Shown here: one piece after another, positions 1-8,704 of the stretch
How the letters are laid out: the number at the start of each line of letters is the position of its first letter
Position numbering within the stretch: position 1 is the first letter of the stretch
NCBI GenBank assembly: GCA_028288395.1
Contig: JAQBNV010000287.1
Span: forward strand, 1-19,673
Origin: Adhaeribacter sp.
GTDB taxonomy: Bacteria; Bacteroidota; Bacteroidia; Cytophagales; Hymenobacteraceae
Length of the DNA stretch: 19,673 nt
Direction of reading: 5' to 3'
Notes under the pieces: model-generated
Told to the model about the DNA's origin: nothing
Databases searched by the model: none
What the model saw: the letters and a program-made list of their open reading frames with translations, nothing else
Program-made: the position numbers and the translations under genes

Positions 1-453
1 AGCTGGCGCAACCTGGATGACCCCACTATTTATTACGACGACAGCTACATAAGCCAATTGCCACCAAACACCCGCGACAAATTTTACCGGTTGGCCACGG
101 CTTACCTGCAGGCCGGCGATAAAGCTAAAGCCAAAGAAGTAATAACGCGCTGCCTCACCGTGATGCCCGATAAATCCATCCCTTACGATTATTATACCCC
201 GCAATTTATTGAACCCCTGGTAGCAGTGGGCGAACAGAAAAAAGCGATGGGAATTCTGAACGTAATGGCTGCGCGCGCTACCAAAGCCCTGTCTTATTAT
301 GCTACCGACCCCAATAGCGCTTTGTTCGACCGGGAGGTGCAGACTAACTTTATGATTTTACAGCAACTGATTATGTCGGCGCGGGCCATTGGCCAGGAGC
401 AAAAAGCCGCTGAGCTGGAACAAATCTTTATGAAGTTCTACGGCAATCGTTAG
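1..453 (+). CDS. C-terminal part of a DUF2723 (protein O-mannosyltransferase-like) membrane protein
   Basis: The reading frame is open from the first base of the window to a TAG stop, so only the last 150 residues are present. They form a soluble helical tail with a TPR-like unit (residues about 22-50, with FYRLATAYLQAGDKAKAKEV and then a CLTVMPD segment), a proline-rich link, and a second helical hairpin (MGILNVMAARATKALSYY). This pattern matches the C-terminal tail of Bacteroidota DUF2723 proteins, large multi-pass membrane proteins related to GT-C glycosyltransferases. The membrane portion that would prove this lies outside the window, so the family call rests on recognition of the tail only. 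A strong terminator follows directly, so this is the last gene of its transcript. A different TPR-tailed membrane protein is possible. Confidence 0.6.
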   Translation, partial: SWRNLDDPTIYYDDSYISQLPPNTRDKFYRLATAYLQAGDKAKAKEVITRCLTVMPDKSIPYDYYTPQFIEPLVAVGEQKKAMGILNVMAARATKALSYYATDPNSALFDREVQTNFMILQQLIMSARAIGQEQKAAELEQIFMKFYGNR

Positions 454-468
454 GCGTTAAAATAGGAG

Positions 469-500
469 AAAAGACCGGTTCGGACAAAACCGGTCTTTTT
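469..500 (+). terminator. Rho-independent terminator after the DUF2723 gene
   Basis: A perfect 12-bp stem (469-480 with 488-499, GACCGGTT core) closes a 7-base loop and its right arm runs into TTTTTATTTATT. It lies 15 bp after the stop codon. Confidence 0.9.
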
Positions 501-546
501 ATTTATTCCGGTTAATCAACCAAGGTGTTTGCGGTAGAAAAGGCCT

Positions 547-575
547 TTTGAATATAGATTTAGAACCTATATTTA
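547..575 (+). promoter_or_regulatory. Candidate Bacteroidota-type promoter for the GWxTD/rlmB pair
   Basis: TTTG at 547-550 is followed after 17 bp by TATATTTA at 568-575, a one-mismatch version of the -7 box TAnnTTTG. The spacing is at the short end of the range known for the phylum. The sequence is AT-rich, so a chance match is possible. Confidence 0.3.
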
Positions 576-612
576 CGTTAATCCTAAAGAGAACCAGCCC
601 GGCCGGAAAATC

Positions 613-1836
613 ATGAAAAAAATATTTGTTTATTTTTTCTTTTTAACCTTAATCTGTGTTGCCTGCGCCCCTAAGCAGGTATTGTACCGGCAGAACCTGG
701 ATTTTGTGTATATTCCGGCTACTACCATTGATTATGATTTACTGGCCGATAAAGATAGTTTACACGTTTTTCTAAAATTCGCGGATCAGGGTTTATTTAA
801 AGACGTACCCAAAGGACAGCTTAAATTACCGTACACCATCAGCCTGAGTTACGAACGGGCCGAAATCATTAGGCGGGATTCGGTGCGGCAGTTGGGGCAG
901 CGCCTTACGTTTTCCGATGATTTTGCCTACGTAGATTTTAAGCTGCCTTTGGCGGGTATTACGCTTCCCTCGGTTTTGCAGTTACAAATACCCCAGCACA
1001 TTACCGACCGGGAATATTTATGGCTGGATATACCCCTGCGACGGGAAATATTAGCCAAGCGGTTAATAGCGGCCGATGTGAATTCAGATTTGCCTTTGTT
1101 CCGTTCGTATGTGAATACTTTCGAAAGTTTTAAAGTGCTTTCTTCTTTGCCGCTTACCAAAGTGCAGCTAAAACAATACGAGGCCGATTTCCCGGCCGCA
1201 TTGCCACCATTTTCTTTAAGCCAGAAGAATGTACCACCCACCCTGCGACTGATACAAACGAGCGAAATCGATATTGGCGAAAATATTACCTTGGCAGCGG
1301 AAGGTCTTTACGTACTGGATTCCGGCGAATCGACAACCAGTATGATTGCCGGGGCCAACCAGTATCCTGAATTAAGTACGGCCCGCGAACTGATAGAGCC
1401 ATTGATTTACATGACCAGTGCCGAGGAACGCAAAAAGTTGTACGGCGCTACCGAACCCAAGCAGGCCCTGGATCGTTTCTGGCTTAATATTGCTAACCAG
1501 GACCAGACCCTGGCCAAAGGGCTGATTAAAGAATATTACCAACGGGTAAAAGAAGCCAATATATTTTTTAGTTCGCACAAAGACGGCTGGCTTACCGACC
1601 GGGGCATGTTGTATATTATTTTTGGAAAGCCCAGCGCGGTAAACCGTCGCCTGAACGCTGAAGAATGGACTTACATCAGAAGAAGGGATGTGGGGGCAGC
1701 CTTTAAATTTACTTTAATAAAAAAACCCAATACCTTTACACAAAACCATTACGAACTGGTCCGGCGTCCGGAATACGAGTTTGTGTGGTATAGCACCGTA
1801 GAAAAATGGAGAAGAGGAACTATTCTGGAGGAGTAA
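613..1836 (+). CDS. GWxTD domain-containing lipoprotein
   Basis: This encodes a 407-residue protein. The N terminus has a short basic start, a hydrophobic run and Cys18 in the context CVACAP, which fits a lipoprotein signal, although the -3 position is Cys rather than Leu. Near the C terminus G325-W326-L327-T328-D329 is followed by RGMLYIIFGKP, the hallmark of the GWxTD domain, which is found mainly in Bacteroidota and related phyla and has no settled biochemical role. The middle is probably beta-rich. Together these suggest an outer-membrane or periplasmic-side lipoprotein, but I infer no enzymatic function. The last 31 bases overlap the next gene in another frame, so the two are probably co-transcribed and translationally linked. 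No Shine-Dalgarno sequence is visible before the ATG, which is normal for this phylum. Confidence 0.88.
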   Translation: MKKIFVYFFFLTLICVACAPKQVLYRQNLDFVYIPATTIDYDLLADKDSLHVFLKFADQGLFKDVPKGQLKLPYTISLSYERAEIIRRDSVRQLGQRLTFSDDFAYVDFKLPLAGITLPSVLQLQIPQHITDREYLWLDIPLRREILAKRLIAADVNSDLPLFRSYVNTFESFKVLSSLPLTKVQLKQYEADFPAALPPFSLSQKNVPPTLRLIQTSEIDIGENITLAAEGLYVLDSGESTTSMIAGANQYPELSTARELIEPLIYMTSAEERKKLYGATEPKQALDRFWLNIANQDQTLAKGLIKEYYQRVKEANIFFSSHKDGWLTDRGMLYIIFGKPSAVNRRLNAEEWTYIRRRDVGAAFKFTLIKKPNTFTQNHYELVRRPEYEFVWYSTVEKWRRGTILEE

Positions 1837-2615
1837 ATTCCCGGCCACCCCGCCGCGAGAGCTCTGATAATATTCAAATGATTTTTGGCCTGCGGCCCAT
1901 CACCGAAGCATTACTGGCCGGCAAGGGGTTAGAGCGTATTTACCTGCAAAAAGGTCAGCGCAACAGCATGACCATCGAGATTACTGAATTGGCGCATAAA
2001 GCCAATGTGCCGGTAGCCATGGTGCCGCCCGAAAAATTGGATACGCTCACCCGGAAAAACCACCAGGGAGCCGTAGCTTTTTTATCGGCGATAACTTACG
2101 CCCCGCTGGATAATATTGTAGCCGATATTTACGAGAAAGGTAAAACCCCACTATTGCTAATACTGGACCGGATAACCGATGTGCGTAATTTTGGTTCTAT
2201 TGCCCGCAATGCCGAGTGTATGGGGGTAGATGCCATTGTAATCCCCAGTCGCGGGGCGGCCCAGATTAATGGTGATGCCCTCAAAACGTCGGCCGGTGCC
2301 CTGAATATTGTGCCGGTTTGCCGCGAAAACAACCTGAAAGATACATTGAACTTCTTGCAGCAATCGGGTATACAGGTGGTAGCCTGTACCGAAAAAGGCG
2401 AAGATACCTTAAATTCCGGGGTGGTAGATTTTACCGGGCCAACGGCCATTTTAATGGGCAGCGAAGAAGACGGTATTTCGCCGGAATATTTAAAGAAAGC
2501 CGATGCGAAAGTTAAAATTCCGTTGTTAGGCCAAATAGGCTCATTAAACGTTTCTGTAGCTAGTGGTATCGTTTTGTTCGAAGTGTTGCGGCAACGGCTG
2601 GCAGTAAAAAGTTAG
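1806..2615 (+). CDS. rlmB: TrmH/SpoU-family 23S rRNA (guanosine-2'-O-)-methyltransferase, RlmB type
   Basis: This encodes a 269-residue SAM-dependent RNA 2'-O-ribose methyltransferase of the knotted SPOUT superfamily. A substrate-binding domain begins at QMIFGLRPITEALLAG (about residue 24). The catalytic domain carries the three SpoU motifs: N128-FGSIARNAE with the conserved Asn and Arg134, then LMGSEEDGI at 216-224, then the knot motif SLNVSVASG with Asn248. Length and order match RlmB, which methylates G2251 of 23S rRNA in E. coli. The exact target base here is inferred, and a related TrmH-family specificity is possible. The ATG at 1806 lies inside the upstream gene. It gives a basic, disordered leader (MEKRNYSGGVNSRPPRRES) seen in family members. 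The next in-frame ATG is at 1878 and would start exactly at the domain. Confidence 0.9.
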   Translation: MEKRNYSGGVNSRPPRRESSDNIQMIFGLRPITEALLAGKGLERIYLQKGQRNSMTIEITELAHKANVPVAMVPPEKLDTLTRKNHQGAVAFLSAITYAPLDNIVADIYEKGKTPLLLILDRITDVRNFGSIARNAECMGVDAIVIPSRGAAQINGDALKTSAGALNIVPVCRENNLKDTLNFLQQSGIQVVACTEKGEDTLNSGVVDFTGPTAILMGSEEDGISPEYLKKADAKVKIPLLGQIGSLNVSVASGIVLFEVLRQRLAVKS

Positions 2616-2641
2616 CAAATCCAAAGCAGATTTATTTAAAA

Positions 2642-2681
2642 AACAAAAAACACTATTTCTAATTAAATAGTGTTTTTTGTT
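2642..2681. terminator. Bidirectional terminator between rlmB and manC
   Basis: A perfect 17-bp stem (2642-2658 with 2665-2681) closes a 6-base loop. The arms contain A6 and T6 runs, so a U-tract is produced in either direction. It sits between two convergent genes and can serve both. Confidence 0.85.
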
Positions 2682-2830
2682 AAGAGCTATTCCAACAATA
2701 ATGATGCAACAAGGAATATTTAGATATAAAAGCTACAATAATTCTATAAACTTAGAACCATCATCAGTTAGATATTTACCATTGAACGGTACCAGATAAT
2801 TGCTAAACGTTAATTAGTAGCTAATAACTT

Positions 2831-3907
2831 TTAATAGTAGCCACTGCCTTTTTTAGATTTAACATCCGCGACAAAGTCTTTTACGCGCTGCTCTTCGTCT
2901 TTGGGGCAAATCATCAGCACATTGTCATATTCGGCTACAATAAAATTTTCCAGGCCGTTAATAACTACCAACCGGGCCTGCGGGGTTTTGATGATGCAGT
3001 TTTGGGTATCGTACAGCAACACGTCCCCGTCTATTACGTTGCCGGCTTCATCTTTATTACCAATGCTGTACAACGAGTTCCAGGTGCCTAAATCCGACCA
3101 GCCGAAATCGCTGAGCATTACAAAAACATTGTCGGCTTTTTCCATGATGCCGTAGTCAATGGAAATATTCCGGCAGTGGGAGTAAGCCCGGGTAATAAAT
3201 TGCTCTTCCTGGGGTTGATTCAGGTACAGTAATCCTTCTTCAAAGATTTCGGCAATTTCGCCCAGATATTGACGGAATGCTTTTAGAATAGATTTTACGT
3301 TCCAGATAAAGATACCCGAATTCCAGACAAAGTCGCCGCTTTCCACAAACATTTGAGCCAGCTCCAGGTTTGGTTTTTCGGTGAAGGTTTTAACTTTTTT
3401 CAGGTGCTTGCCTTCTTCAATAAACTGGATGTATCCGTAGCCGGTATCGGGCCGGCTCGGTGTAATGCCCAAGGTAAGTAATATTTCTTCTTTTTCGGCA
3501 GCCGTTACCGCTTCCTGAATCGTTCTGACGAAAGACTCTTCTTTCAGGATGACGTGGTCGGCCGGGGCAACTACCAGGGTGGCGTGCGGATTTAGCTGGC
3601 TGATTTTGTAGCTTGCGTAGGCTATAGCCGGGGCGGTATTGCGCCCGATAGGCTCACACAAAATCTGGTGATCCTGTAAGGCGGGTAGTTGCTCTTTTAC
3701 CAGTTCCCGGTAGTCGGTGTTGGTTACAACGTAAATATTTTCAGTCGGACAGATATCCTGGAAACGGTCGACGGTCATTTGCAGCATACTGGAACCTACG
3801 CCCAATACATCGTGGAATTGTTTGGGGTTGTTGGTACGGCTAAAAGGCCAGAAGCGGCTGCCAATGCCTCCGGCCATAATTACTACAAATGTGTCTTTAC
3901 TTCTCAT
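2831..3907 (-). CDS. manC: Mannose-1-phosphate guanylyltransferase (GDP-mannose pyrophosphorylase)
   Basis: This encodes a 358-residue enzyme that makes GDP-mannose from mannose-1-phosphate and GTP. The nucleotidyltransferase signature is at residues 11-31 (AGGIGSRFWPFSR, then PKQF). It is followed by VAPADHVI, the sugar-binding segment FTEKPN, FVWNSGIFIWN, and DYGIMEKAD with SDFGWSDLGTW, all typical of the GDP-mannose branch rather than glucose-1-phosphate enzymes. It is the short monofunctional form, with no C-terminal phosphomannose isomerase domain. The ATG overlaps the kdsD stop by one base (TAATG on the minus strand), which implies translational coupling. GDP-mannose would feed surface polysaccharide or glycoprotein synthesis; the exact end product cannot be read from this window. 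Confidence 0.93.
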   Translation of the reverse strand: MRSKDTFVVIMAGGIGSRFWPFSRTNNPKQFHDVLGVGSSMLQMTVDRFQDICPTENIYVVTNTDYRELVKEQLPALQDHQILCEPIGRNTAPAIAYASYKISQLNPHATLVVAPADHVILKEESFVRTIQEAVTAAEKEEILLTLGITPSRPDTGYGYIQFIEEGKHLKKVKTFTEKPNLELAQMFVESGDFVWNSGIFIWNVKSILKAFRQYLGEIAEIFEEGLLYLNQPQEEQFITRAYSHCRNISIDYGIMEKADNVFVMLSDFGWSDLGTWNSLYSIGNKDEAGNVIDGDVLLYDTQNCIIKTPQARLVVINGLENFIVAEYDNVLMICPKDEEQRVKDFVADVKSKKGSGYY

Positions 3908-4878
3908 TAAATCAAGCCTTCTTTAAGTAAATCGTGTAAGTGTATAAAACCAGCAAAGTTACCGGATTTTGTTACAATCAGTTGGGTTATGTTCTGCTTT
4001 TGCATCAAAGCGAGTGCAGCGGTCGCAAATTCGTCGGCCTCAATGGTCAGGGGAGTGGCCGTCATAATGTCAGTAGCCTGTATGGTTTGGAGCGAATCGT
4101 ATTTGTTTAACATGCGGCGAAGATCGCCATCGGTTATAATGCCGATCAGGTTCTGCTTATCTGCGGTGAGAACGGCGGTGGCTCCCAAGCGGTTAGAAGA
4201 AATCTGAATGATAATTTCTTTTAATCCGGCATGTTCGGAAACAGCCGGCGCCGAATTTTGCGAAGAAATATCGCCTACGCGCAGGTACAACTGTTTGCCC
4301 AAAGAGCCGCCCGGGTGCAGTTTGGCAAAATCGCGGCTACTAAAATCACGGGCCTCCAGCAGGCAAACGGCCAAAGCATCGCCCAGCGCCAAAGCCGCCG
4401 TGGTACTGCATGTAGGCGCCAGGTTGTGCGGGCAGGCCTCTTTTTCGACGGAGGCATTTAATATATAATCAGCTTGTTGCGCCAGGAAGGAGGTAGGATT
4501 GCCAACCAGGGCCGCTAATTTAGAGCCTTTTCGTTTCAGCAGGGGTACCAGCACCTTTACTTCGGGGGTATTGCCGCTCTTGGAAATACAAATCACAAAA
4601 TCCTCCGGCTGAATCATCCCAATGTCGCCGTGAATGGCGTCGGCGGCGTGCATAAACAAAGCCGGGGTTCCGGTAGAATTAAGCGTAGCCACCATTTTTG
4701 CCCCCACATGAGCACTTTTGCCTATACCGGTAATTACGACGCGACCGGAAGTAGTTAATATGTCCTGGACACAGGCTTCGAAGTCGTCATTTATAAAATT
4801 TATGAGCCGCGTGATTGCTGTTGCTTCTTCCTGCAAAACATTTTTCGCGATTAATTTAATATTTTTTATTATTTTCAA
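3907..4878 (-). CDS. kdsD: Arabinose-5-phosphate isomerase, KpsF/GutQ (KdsD) family
   Basis: This enzyme interconverts ribulose-5-phosphate and arabinose-5-phosphate, the first step to the lipopolysaccharide sugar Kdo. An N-terminal SIS sugar-isomerase domain has GRVVITGIGKSAHVGAKM, ALFMHAADAIHGDIGM and ICISKSGNTPE. Two CBS domains follow (from about residue 200), with ITDGDLRRML in the first and a repeat ending near the stop. The frame is open to 4956, but that end abuts the recQ start and would also use TTG. I prefer the TTG at 4878, which gives 323 residues starting MKIIKNIKLIAKNVLQEEA, close to the usual family length and N terminus. No in-frame ATG exists nearby, so the exact start is uncertain. 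The stop overlaps the manC ATG by one base. Confidence 0.88.
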   Translation of the reverse strand: MKIIKNIKLIAKNVLQEEATAITRLINFINDDFEACVQDILTTSGRVVITGIGKSAHVGAKMVATLNSTGTPALFMHAADAIHGDIGMIQPEDFVICISKSGNTPEVKVLVPLLKRKGSKLAALVGNPTSFLAQQADYILNASVEKEACPHNLAPTCSTTAALALGDALAVCLLEARDFSSRDFAKLHPGGSLGKQLYLRVGDISSQNSAPAVSEHAGLKEIIIQISSNRLGATAVLTADKQNLIGIITDGDLRRMLNKYDSLQTIQATDIMTATPLTIEADEFATAALALMQKQNITQLIVTKSGNFAGFIHLHDLLKEGLI

Positions 4879-4880
4879 TT

Positions 4881-4888
4881 TAAATTTG
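4881..4888 (+). promoter_or_regulatory. Possible -7 box for recQ
   Basis: TAAATTTG matches the Bacteroidota -7 consensus TAnnTTTG exactly and lies 68 bp before the recQ ATG. No clear TTG/TTTG -33 element is found 17-23 bp upstream, so the call is weak. It fits a short kdsD/recQ divergent promoter region. Confidence 0.25.
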
Positions 4889-4956
4889 TATTTGGCTAAA
4901 TGAATAGCTGAATAAATATCGTTAATTTTTATTACTAAAATACCCTCACAAAACAA

Positions 4957-7137
4957 ATGTTAGCCATACAAGAGTTAAATATTAAGGACAAATTAAAAGA
5001 AGTTTTTGGGTATAACCAATTCAGAGGAACCCAGGAGGCAATAATAAAAAATATTATAAAGGGCAATAACACCTTTGTAATTATGCCTACCGGTGCCGGA
5101 AAGTCGTTGTGCTATCAGCTTCCTGCTCTTGTGCTGCCGGGAACGGCCATTGTTATTTCGCCCCTGATTGCCCTCATGAAAAATCAGGTAGATCAATTAA
5201 ACGCCTTTGGCGTAAATGCCCAGTTTTTAAATTCTACACTTACCCGGGCCGAAATAAATAAAGTAAAAAAAGAAACCATCAGCGGGGAAGTTAAATTATT
5301 GTATGTAGCGCCCGAATCGCTGACGAAAGAAGAAACCCTGGAATTTTTGCAAAAGGCAAAAATATCTTTTGTGGCCATCGACGAAGCCCATTGTATTTCG
5401 GAATGGGGGCACGACTTTCGGCCCGAATACCGCAAGATCAGGGGAATTATCGATACTATTGGCAACCTGCCCATCATTGCCCTTACCGCTACTGCTACAC
5501 CCAAAGTGCAGATCGATATCCAGAAAAACCTGCAGATGGACGATGCGTCGGTGTTTAAAACATCCTTTAACCGTACCAATTTATACTACGAAGTAAGGCC
5601 GAAGCATAATACTAAAAAGCAACTGATTCAATATATTAAAAAACATAAAGGCAAAAGCGGCATTATTTATTGCCTGAGCCGCAAAAAAGTAGAAGAGATA
5701 GCCGAACTGCTTCGGGTAAATGATATTAAAGCTCTTCCTTATCATGCGGGCTTGGATGGCAGCATCCGGATGGCTAACCAGGATGCCTTCCTGAACGAAG
5801 ACGCCGATGTAATTGTCGCCACCATTGCTTTTGGCATGGGCATCGATAAACCCGATGTGCGGTTTGTGATCCACTACGACACCCCCAAGTCGATTGAAGG
5901 CTACTACCAGGAAACCGGCCGGGGCGGCCGGGATGGAATGGAAGGCAACTGCCTCATGTTTTACTCCTACGACGATATTGTTAAACTCGAAAAATTCAGC
6001 AAAGATAAACCGGTAACCGAACGCGATAATTCTAAGTTGTTGCTGCAGGAAATGGCCGCTTACGCCGATTCGGCAGTATGCCGCCGGAAACAGCTGCTGC
6101 ATTATTTCGGCGAAATATTTGAAAAAGACTGTGGTTTCTGCGACAACTGCGTGCACCCCAAAGAGCGGTTCGAAGGCGGAGATGAAGTATTGCTGGCCCT
6201 GAAAGCCGTAGTACAAACCGAACAGCGTTTTGGCATGGATCACCTGGTGGCGGTGCTTACCGGCATGAAAGGCCAGTACGTAGATAGCTACAGCCACGAT
6301 CAGATAGAAGTATATGGCAAAGGCGCGGAGCACGATGCCCAATTCTGGAATTCCGTTATCCGGCAGGTTTTATTGTCGGGGTTTTTAGAAAAAGATATTG
6401 AGAACTTTGGCGTCCTGAAAATCTCTCAGAAAGGCCTGGATTTTATTCAGAATCCGCACCCCGTAAAACTGGCCAAAGATCATAACTTCGAAGAAGAAGT
6501 ACAGAAAGAAGAAGAAAAAGAAGAAATCCAGTCGTCGGCCGGCCATGATACCGTGCTGTTTGACATGCTGAAAGCCATGCGGAAGAAAATGGCAAAGGAG
6601 AAAAATTTGCCACCTTACGTGCTTTTTCAGGACCCTTCTCTAAAAGAAATGGCCACCACTTACCCGACCAAAAAGGAAGACCTGGCCCACATCAGCGGGG
6701 TAGGTATGGGCAAGGTACAGAAGTTCGGTAAGCCTTTCCTTGATTTAATTACCAAATACGTCGAAGACAATGATATCGTCACGGCGGCTGATGTGGTGGT
6801 AAAATCAGCCGTAAACAAATCCAAAATCAAAATTTATATTATTCAGCAAATCGATAAAAAAATGGATCTGGAGGAAATTGCGGCTTCCAAAGACATTACC
6901 ATGCCGGAATTGATTGAAGAAATCGAACACATCTGCTATTCGGGCACCAAGCTGAACCTGAATTATTATATAGATGTAGTATTGGACGAAGAACGGCAGG
7001 AAGAGATTTACGATTATTTTATGAACGCCAGCACTGATAATATTGCGGTAGCCATAAAAGAGTTAGGTGATAGTGATTTTACCGAAGAAGATATTCGCCT
7101 GATGCGCATTAAATTTTTATCTGAATACGCCAACTAG
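4957..7137 (+). CDS. recQ: ATP-dependent DNA helicase RecQ
   Basis: This encodes a 726-residue 3'-5' superfamily 2 DNA helicase for recombination and replication-fork repair. The order is as expected: a RecA-like core with Walker A MPTGAGKS at 43-50, DEAH at 142-145 followed by the aromatic-rich loop CISEWGHDFRPEYRKI, TATAT (motif III), and the arginine-finger motif ETGRGGRDG at 319-327. Next comes a zinc site of Cys375, Cys392, Cys395 and Cys398, then the winged-helix RQC region, an acidic linker (EEEVQKEEEKEE) and an HRDC domain (about 530-610). The C-terminal 110 residues are helical (MDLEEIAASKDITMPELIEE), consistent with the helix-turn-helix tail found in Bacteroidota RecQ. All catalytic residues are present. 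It is transcribed alone, divergent from kdsD and closed by its own terminator. Confidence 0.97.
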   Translation: MLAIQELNIKDKLKEVFGYNQFRGTQEAIIKNIIKGNNTFVIMPTGAGKSLCYQLPALVLPGTAIVISPLIALMKNQVDQLNAFGVNAQFLNSTLTRAEINKVKKETISGEVKLLYVAPESLTKEETLEFLQKAKISFVAIDEAHCISEWGHDFRPEYRKIRGIIDTIGNLPIIALTATATPKVQIDIQKNLQMDDASVFKTSFNRTNLYYEVRPKHNTKKQLIQYIKKHKGKSGIIYCLSRKKVEEIAELLRVNDIKALPYHAGLDGSIRMANQDAFLNEDADVIVATIAFGMGIDKPDVRFVIHYDTPKSIEGYYQETGRGGRDGMEGNCLMFYSYDDIVKLEKFSKDKPVTERDNSKLLLQEMAAYADSAVCRRKQLLHYFGEIFEKDCGFCDNCVHPKERFEGGDEVLLALKAVVQTEQRFGMDHLVAVLTGMKGQYVDSYSHDQIEVYGKGAEHDAQFWNSVIRQVLLSGFLEKDIENFGVLKISQKGLDFIQNPHPVKLAKDHNFEEEVQKEEEKEEIQSSAGHDTVLFDMLKAMRKKMAKEKNLPPYVLFQDPSLKEMATTYPTKKEDLAHISGVGMGKVQKFGKPFLDLITKYVEDNDIVTAADVVVKSAVNKSKIKIYIIQQIDKKMDLEEIAASKDITMPELIEEIEHICYSGTKLNLNYYIDVVLDEERQEEIYDYFMNASTDNIAVAIKELGDSDFTEEDIRLMRIKFLSEYAN

Positions 7138-7196
7138 TATTTTAATAGTTTCTGGCTGAACGCCTTTCGGGCGGGTTAGCTTCGTATACGCCAAAG

Positions 7197-7234
7197 AAAG
7201 AAAAAGCCGGCTTTTTGAGCCGGCTTTTTCTTTT
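7197..7234 (+). terminator. Rho-independent terminator after recQ
   Basis: A perfect 16-bp stem (7197-7212 with 7218-7233; AGCCGGCT core) closes a 5-base loop and the right arm ends in TTTTTCTTTT. A smaller hairpin (CGCC/GGCG, 7161-7173) precedes it. Confidence 0.9.
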
Positions 7235-7385
7235 ATAAGGCCGGGAATATTAAATTTTTGCAGTGAATAAGGCAACGGTTTTGGAAAATTGGTAACTTCG
7301 CCGCCAAGAGTAGTTAAAAGGATAATAACCCGAGGGTATTTTTTGCTATTTTCCTTTAGCCATTAACAGTTTAATTATTTATAGC

Positions 7386-8663
7386 ATGAATGTTTTAATA
7401 ATCGGATCAGGTGGAAGAGAGCACGCACTGGCCTGGAAACTACGCCAAAGTGAATATGCCGAAAGAATTTACGTGGCGCCGGGCAACGCCGGTACAGCCC
7501 AGGTAGCTACCAATATTGATATTGCCACGACCGATTTTGAAGTGCTAGCCAAGTTTGCCGATGACTACGACATTATGATGGTAGTAGTGGGGCAGGAGGC
7601 CGCTTTGGTAGCGGGTATTCACGATTACTTTAAAAAGCTGGAATATTTACGGCATGTACTGGTAGTCGGTCCGTGTAAAGACGGCGCCCAACTGGAAGGA
7701 AGTAAAGACTTTTCGAAGCAGTTTATGCAAAAGTTTAATATTCCTACGGCCCGTTATGCCACCTTTACCGAAGCCACCTATACCGAAGCCATTAGTTATT
7801 TGCAGGACCACCGTTACCCGGTAGTATTAAAAGCCGACGGCCTGGCTGCTGGCAAAGGGGTAGTTATTGCTCAGAACTTTGAGGAAGCCAGTGACCAGCT
7901 TAACGGTATGCTGCATTTACGGCGGTTTGGCGAGGCCGGTAGCAAAGTGGTAATAGAAGAGTTTCTGGATGGTATTGAGGTATCGGTTTTTATATTAACC
8001 GATGGGAAAGAGTACGTTTTACTACCCGAGGCCAAAGATTACAAAAGAATTGGCGAAGCCGATACCGGCCTGAATACCGGCGGCATGGGTGCAATCTCAC
8101 CAGTACCCTTTGCCGATGCGATCTTTATGCAAAAAGTAGAGGAGCGCATTATTAAACCCACCCTGCAGGGTTTACAAACCGATAAGATATCTTATACTGG
8201 ATTTTTATTTATTGGCCTGATAAAAGTTAACGACGAGCCTTACGTAATTGAATACAATGTGCGGTTAGGCGACCCGGAAACCGAAGCCATTTTACCGCGC
8301 ATTAAAACCGATTTATTTGAGTTGTTTCGGGCCTTACACGATGGCGAACTAAGCCGCTTTAAACTTGATATAGATCCCCGCACGGCCGCCACCATAATGC
8401 TGGTAGCCGGTGGTTACCCCGGCGATTTCGAAAAAGGAGATGTAATTTCGGGATTGGACGAGCCGGGCGACGTGCTGGCATTTCATGCGGGCACTGCCCA
8501 AAACGAAAAAGGCCAGATAATGAGCAACGGTGGACGAGTAATGGCCTTGACTGCCCTCGGCGATACTTTGCCGGAAGCTTTGGTCAAAGCCACAGCGGCC
8601 GCCGAAAAAATTACCTGGCGCAACCGGTATTACCGCAAGGATATCGGTTTTGATTTAAAATAA
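7386..8663 (+). CDS. purD: Phosphoribosylamine-glycine ligase (GAR synthetase)
   Basis: This encodes a 425-residue enzyme that joins glycine to 5-phosphoribosylamine with ATP, the second step of purine synthesis. The N-terminal domain begins NVLIIGSGGREHALAWKL and has the APGNAGTAQ loop. The ATP-grasp domain contains KADGLAAGKGVVIA (Lys149), EEFLDGIEVSVF and the metal-binding NVRLGDPETE (from Asn291). The C-terminal domain has MLVAGGYPGDFEKGD and FHAGTA. Length and motif order are standard and nothing is missing. The gene stands alone, with recQ's terminator upstream and a bidirectional terminator downstream, rather than in a pur operon. No convincing complete promoter was found in the 150 bp before the ATG. 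Confidence 0.97.
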   Translation: MNVLIIGSGGREHALAWKLRQSEYAERIYVAPGNAGTAQVATNIDIATTDFEVLAKFADDYDIMMVVVGQEAALVAGIHDYFKKLEYLRHVLVVGPCKDGAQLEGSKDFSKQFMQKFNIPTARYATFTEATYTEAISYLQDHRYPVVLKADGLAAGKGVVIAQNFEEASDQLNGMLHLRRFGEAGSKVVIEEFLDGIEVSVFILTDGKEYVLLPEAKDYKRIGEADTGLNTGGMGAISPVPFADAIFMQKVEERIIKPTLQGLQTDKISYTGFLFIGLIKVNDEPYVIEYNVRLGDPETEAILPRIKTDLFELFRALHDGELSRFKLDIDPRTAATIMLVAGGYPGDFEKGDVISGLDEPGDVLAFHAGTAQNEKGQIMSNGGRVMALTALGDTLPEALVKATAAAEKITWRNRYYRKDIGFDLK

Positions 8664-8704
8664 TATTTCAGTTTTTGGGTAAATTGGAAAGTAGTAAGAT
8701 GAAT

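Noticed and set aside
4879..4956. N-terminal extension of kdsD to the TTG at 4956
   Set aside because: It would consume the whole kdsD-recQ divergent spacer and add 26 residues not expected for the family. The start remains uncertain, since both options are TTG.
5581..6342. A 253-codon open frame on the minus strand inside recQ
   Set aside because: It lies wholly antisense to an intact helicase gene with all motifs. Its translation is rich in residues mirrored from recQ codon bias and shows no family motif.
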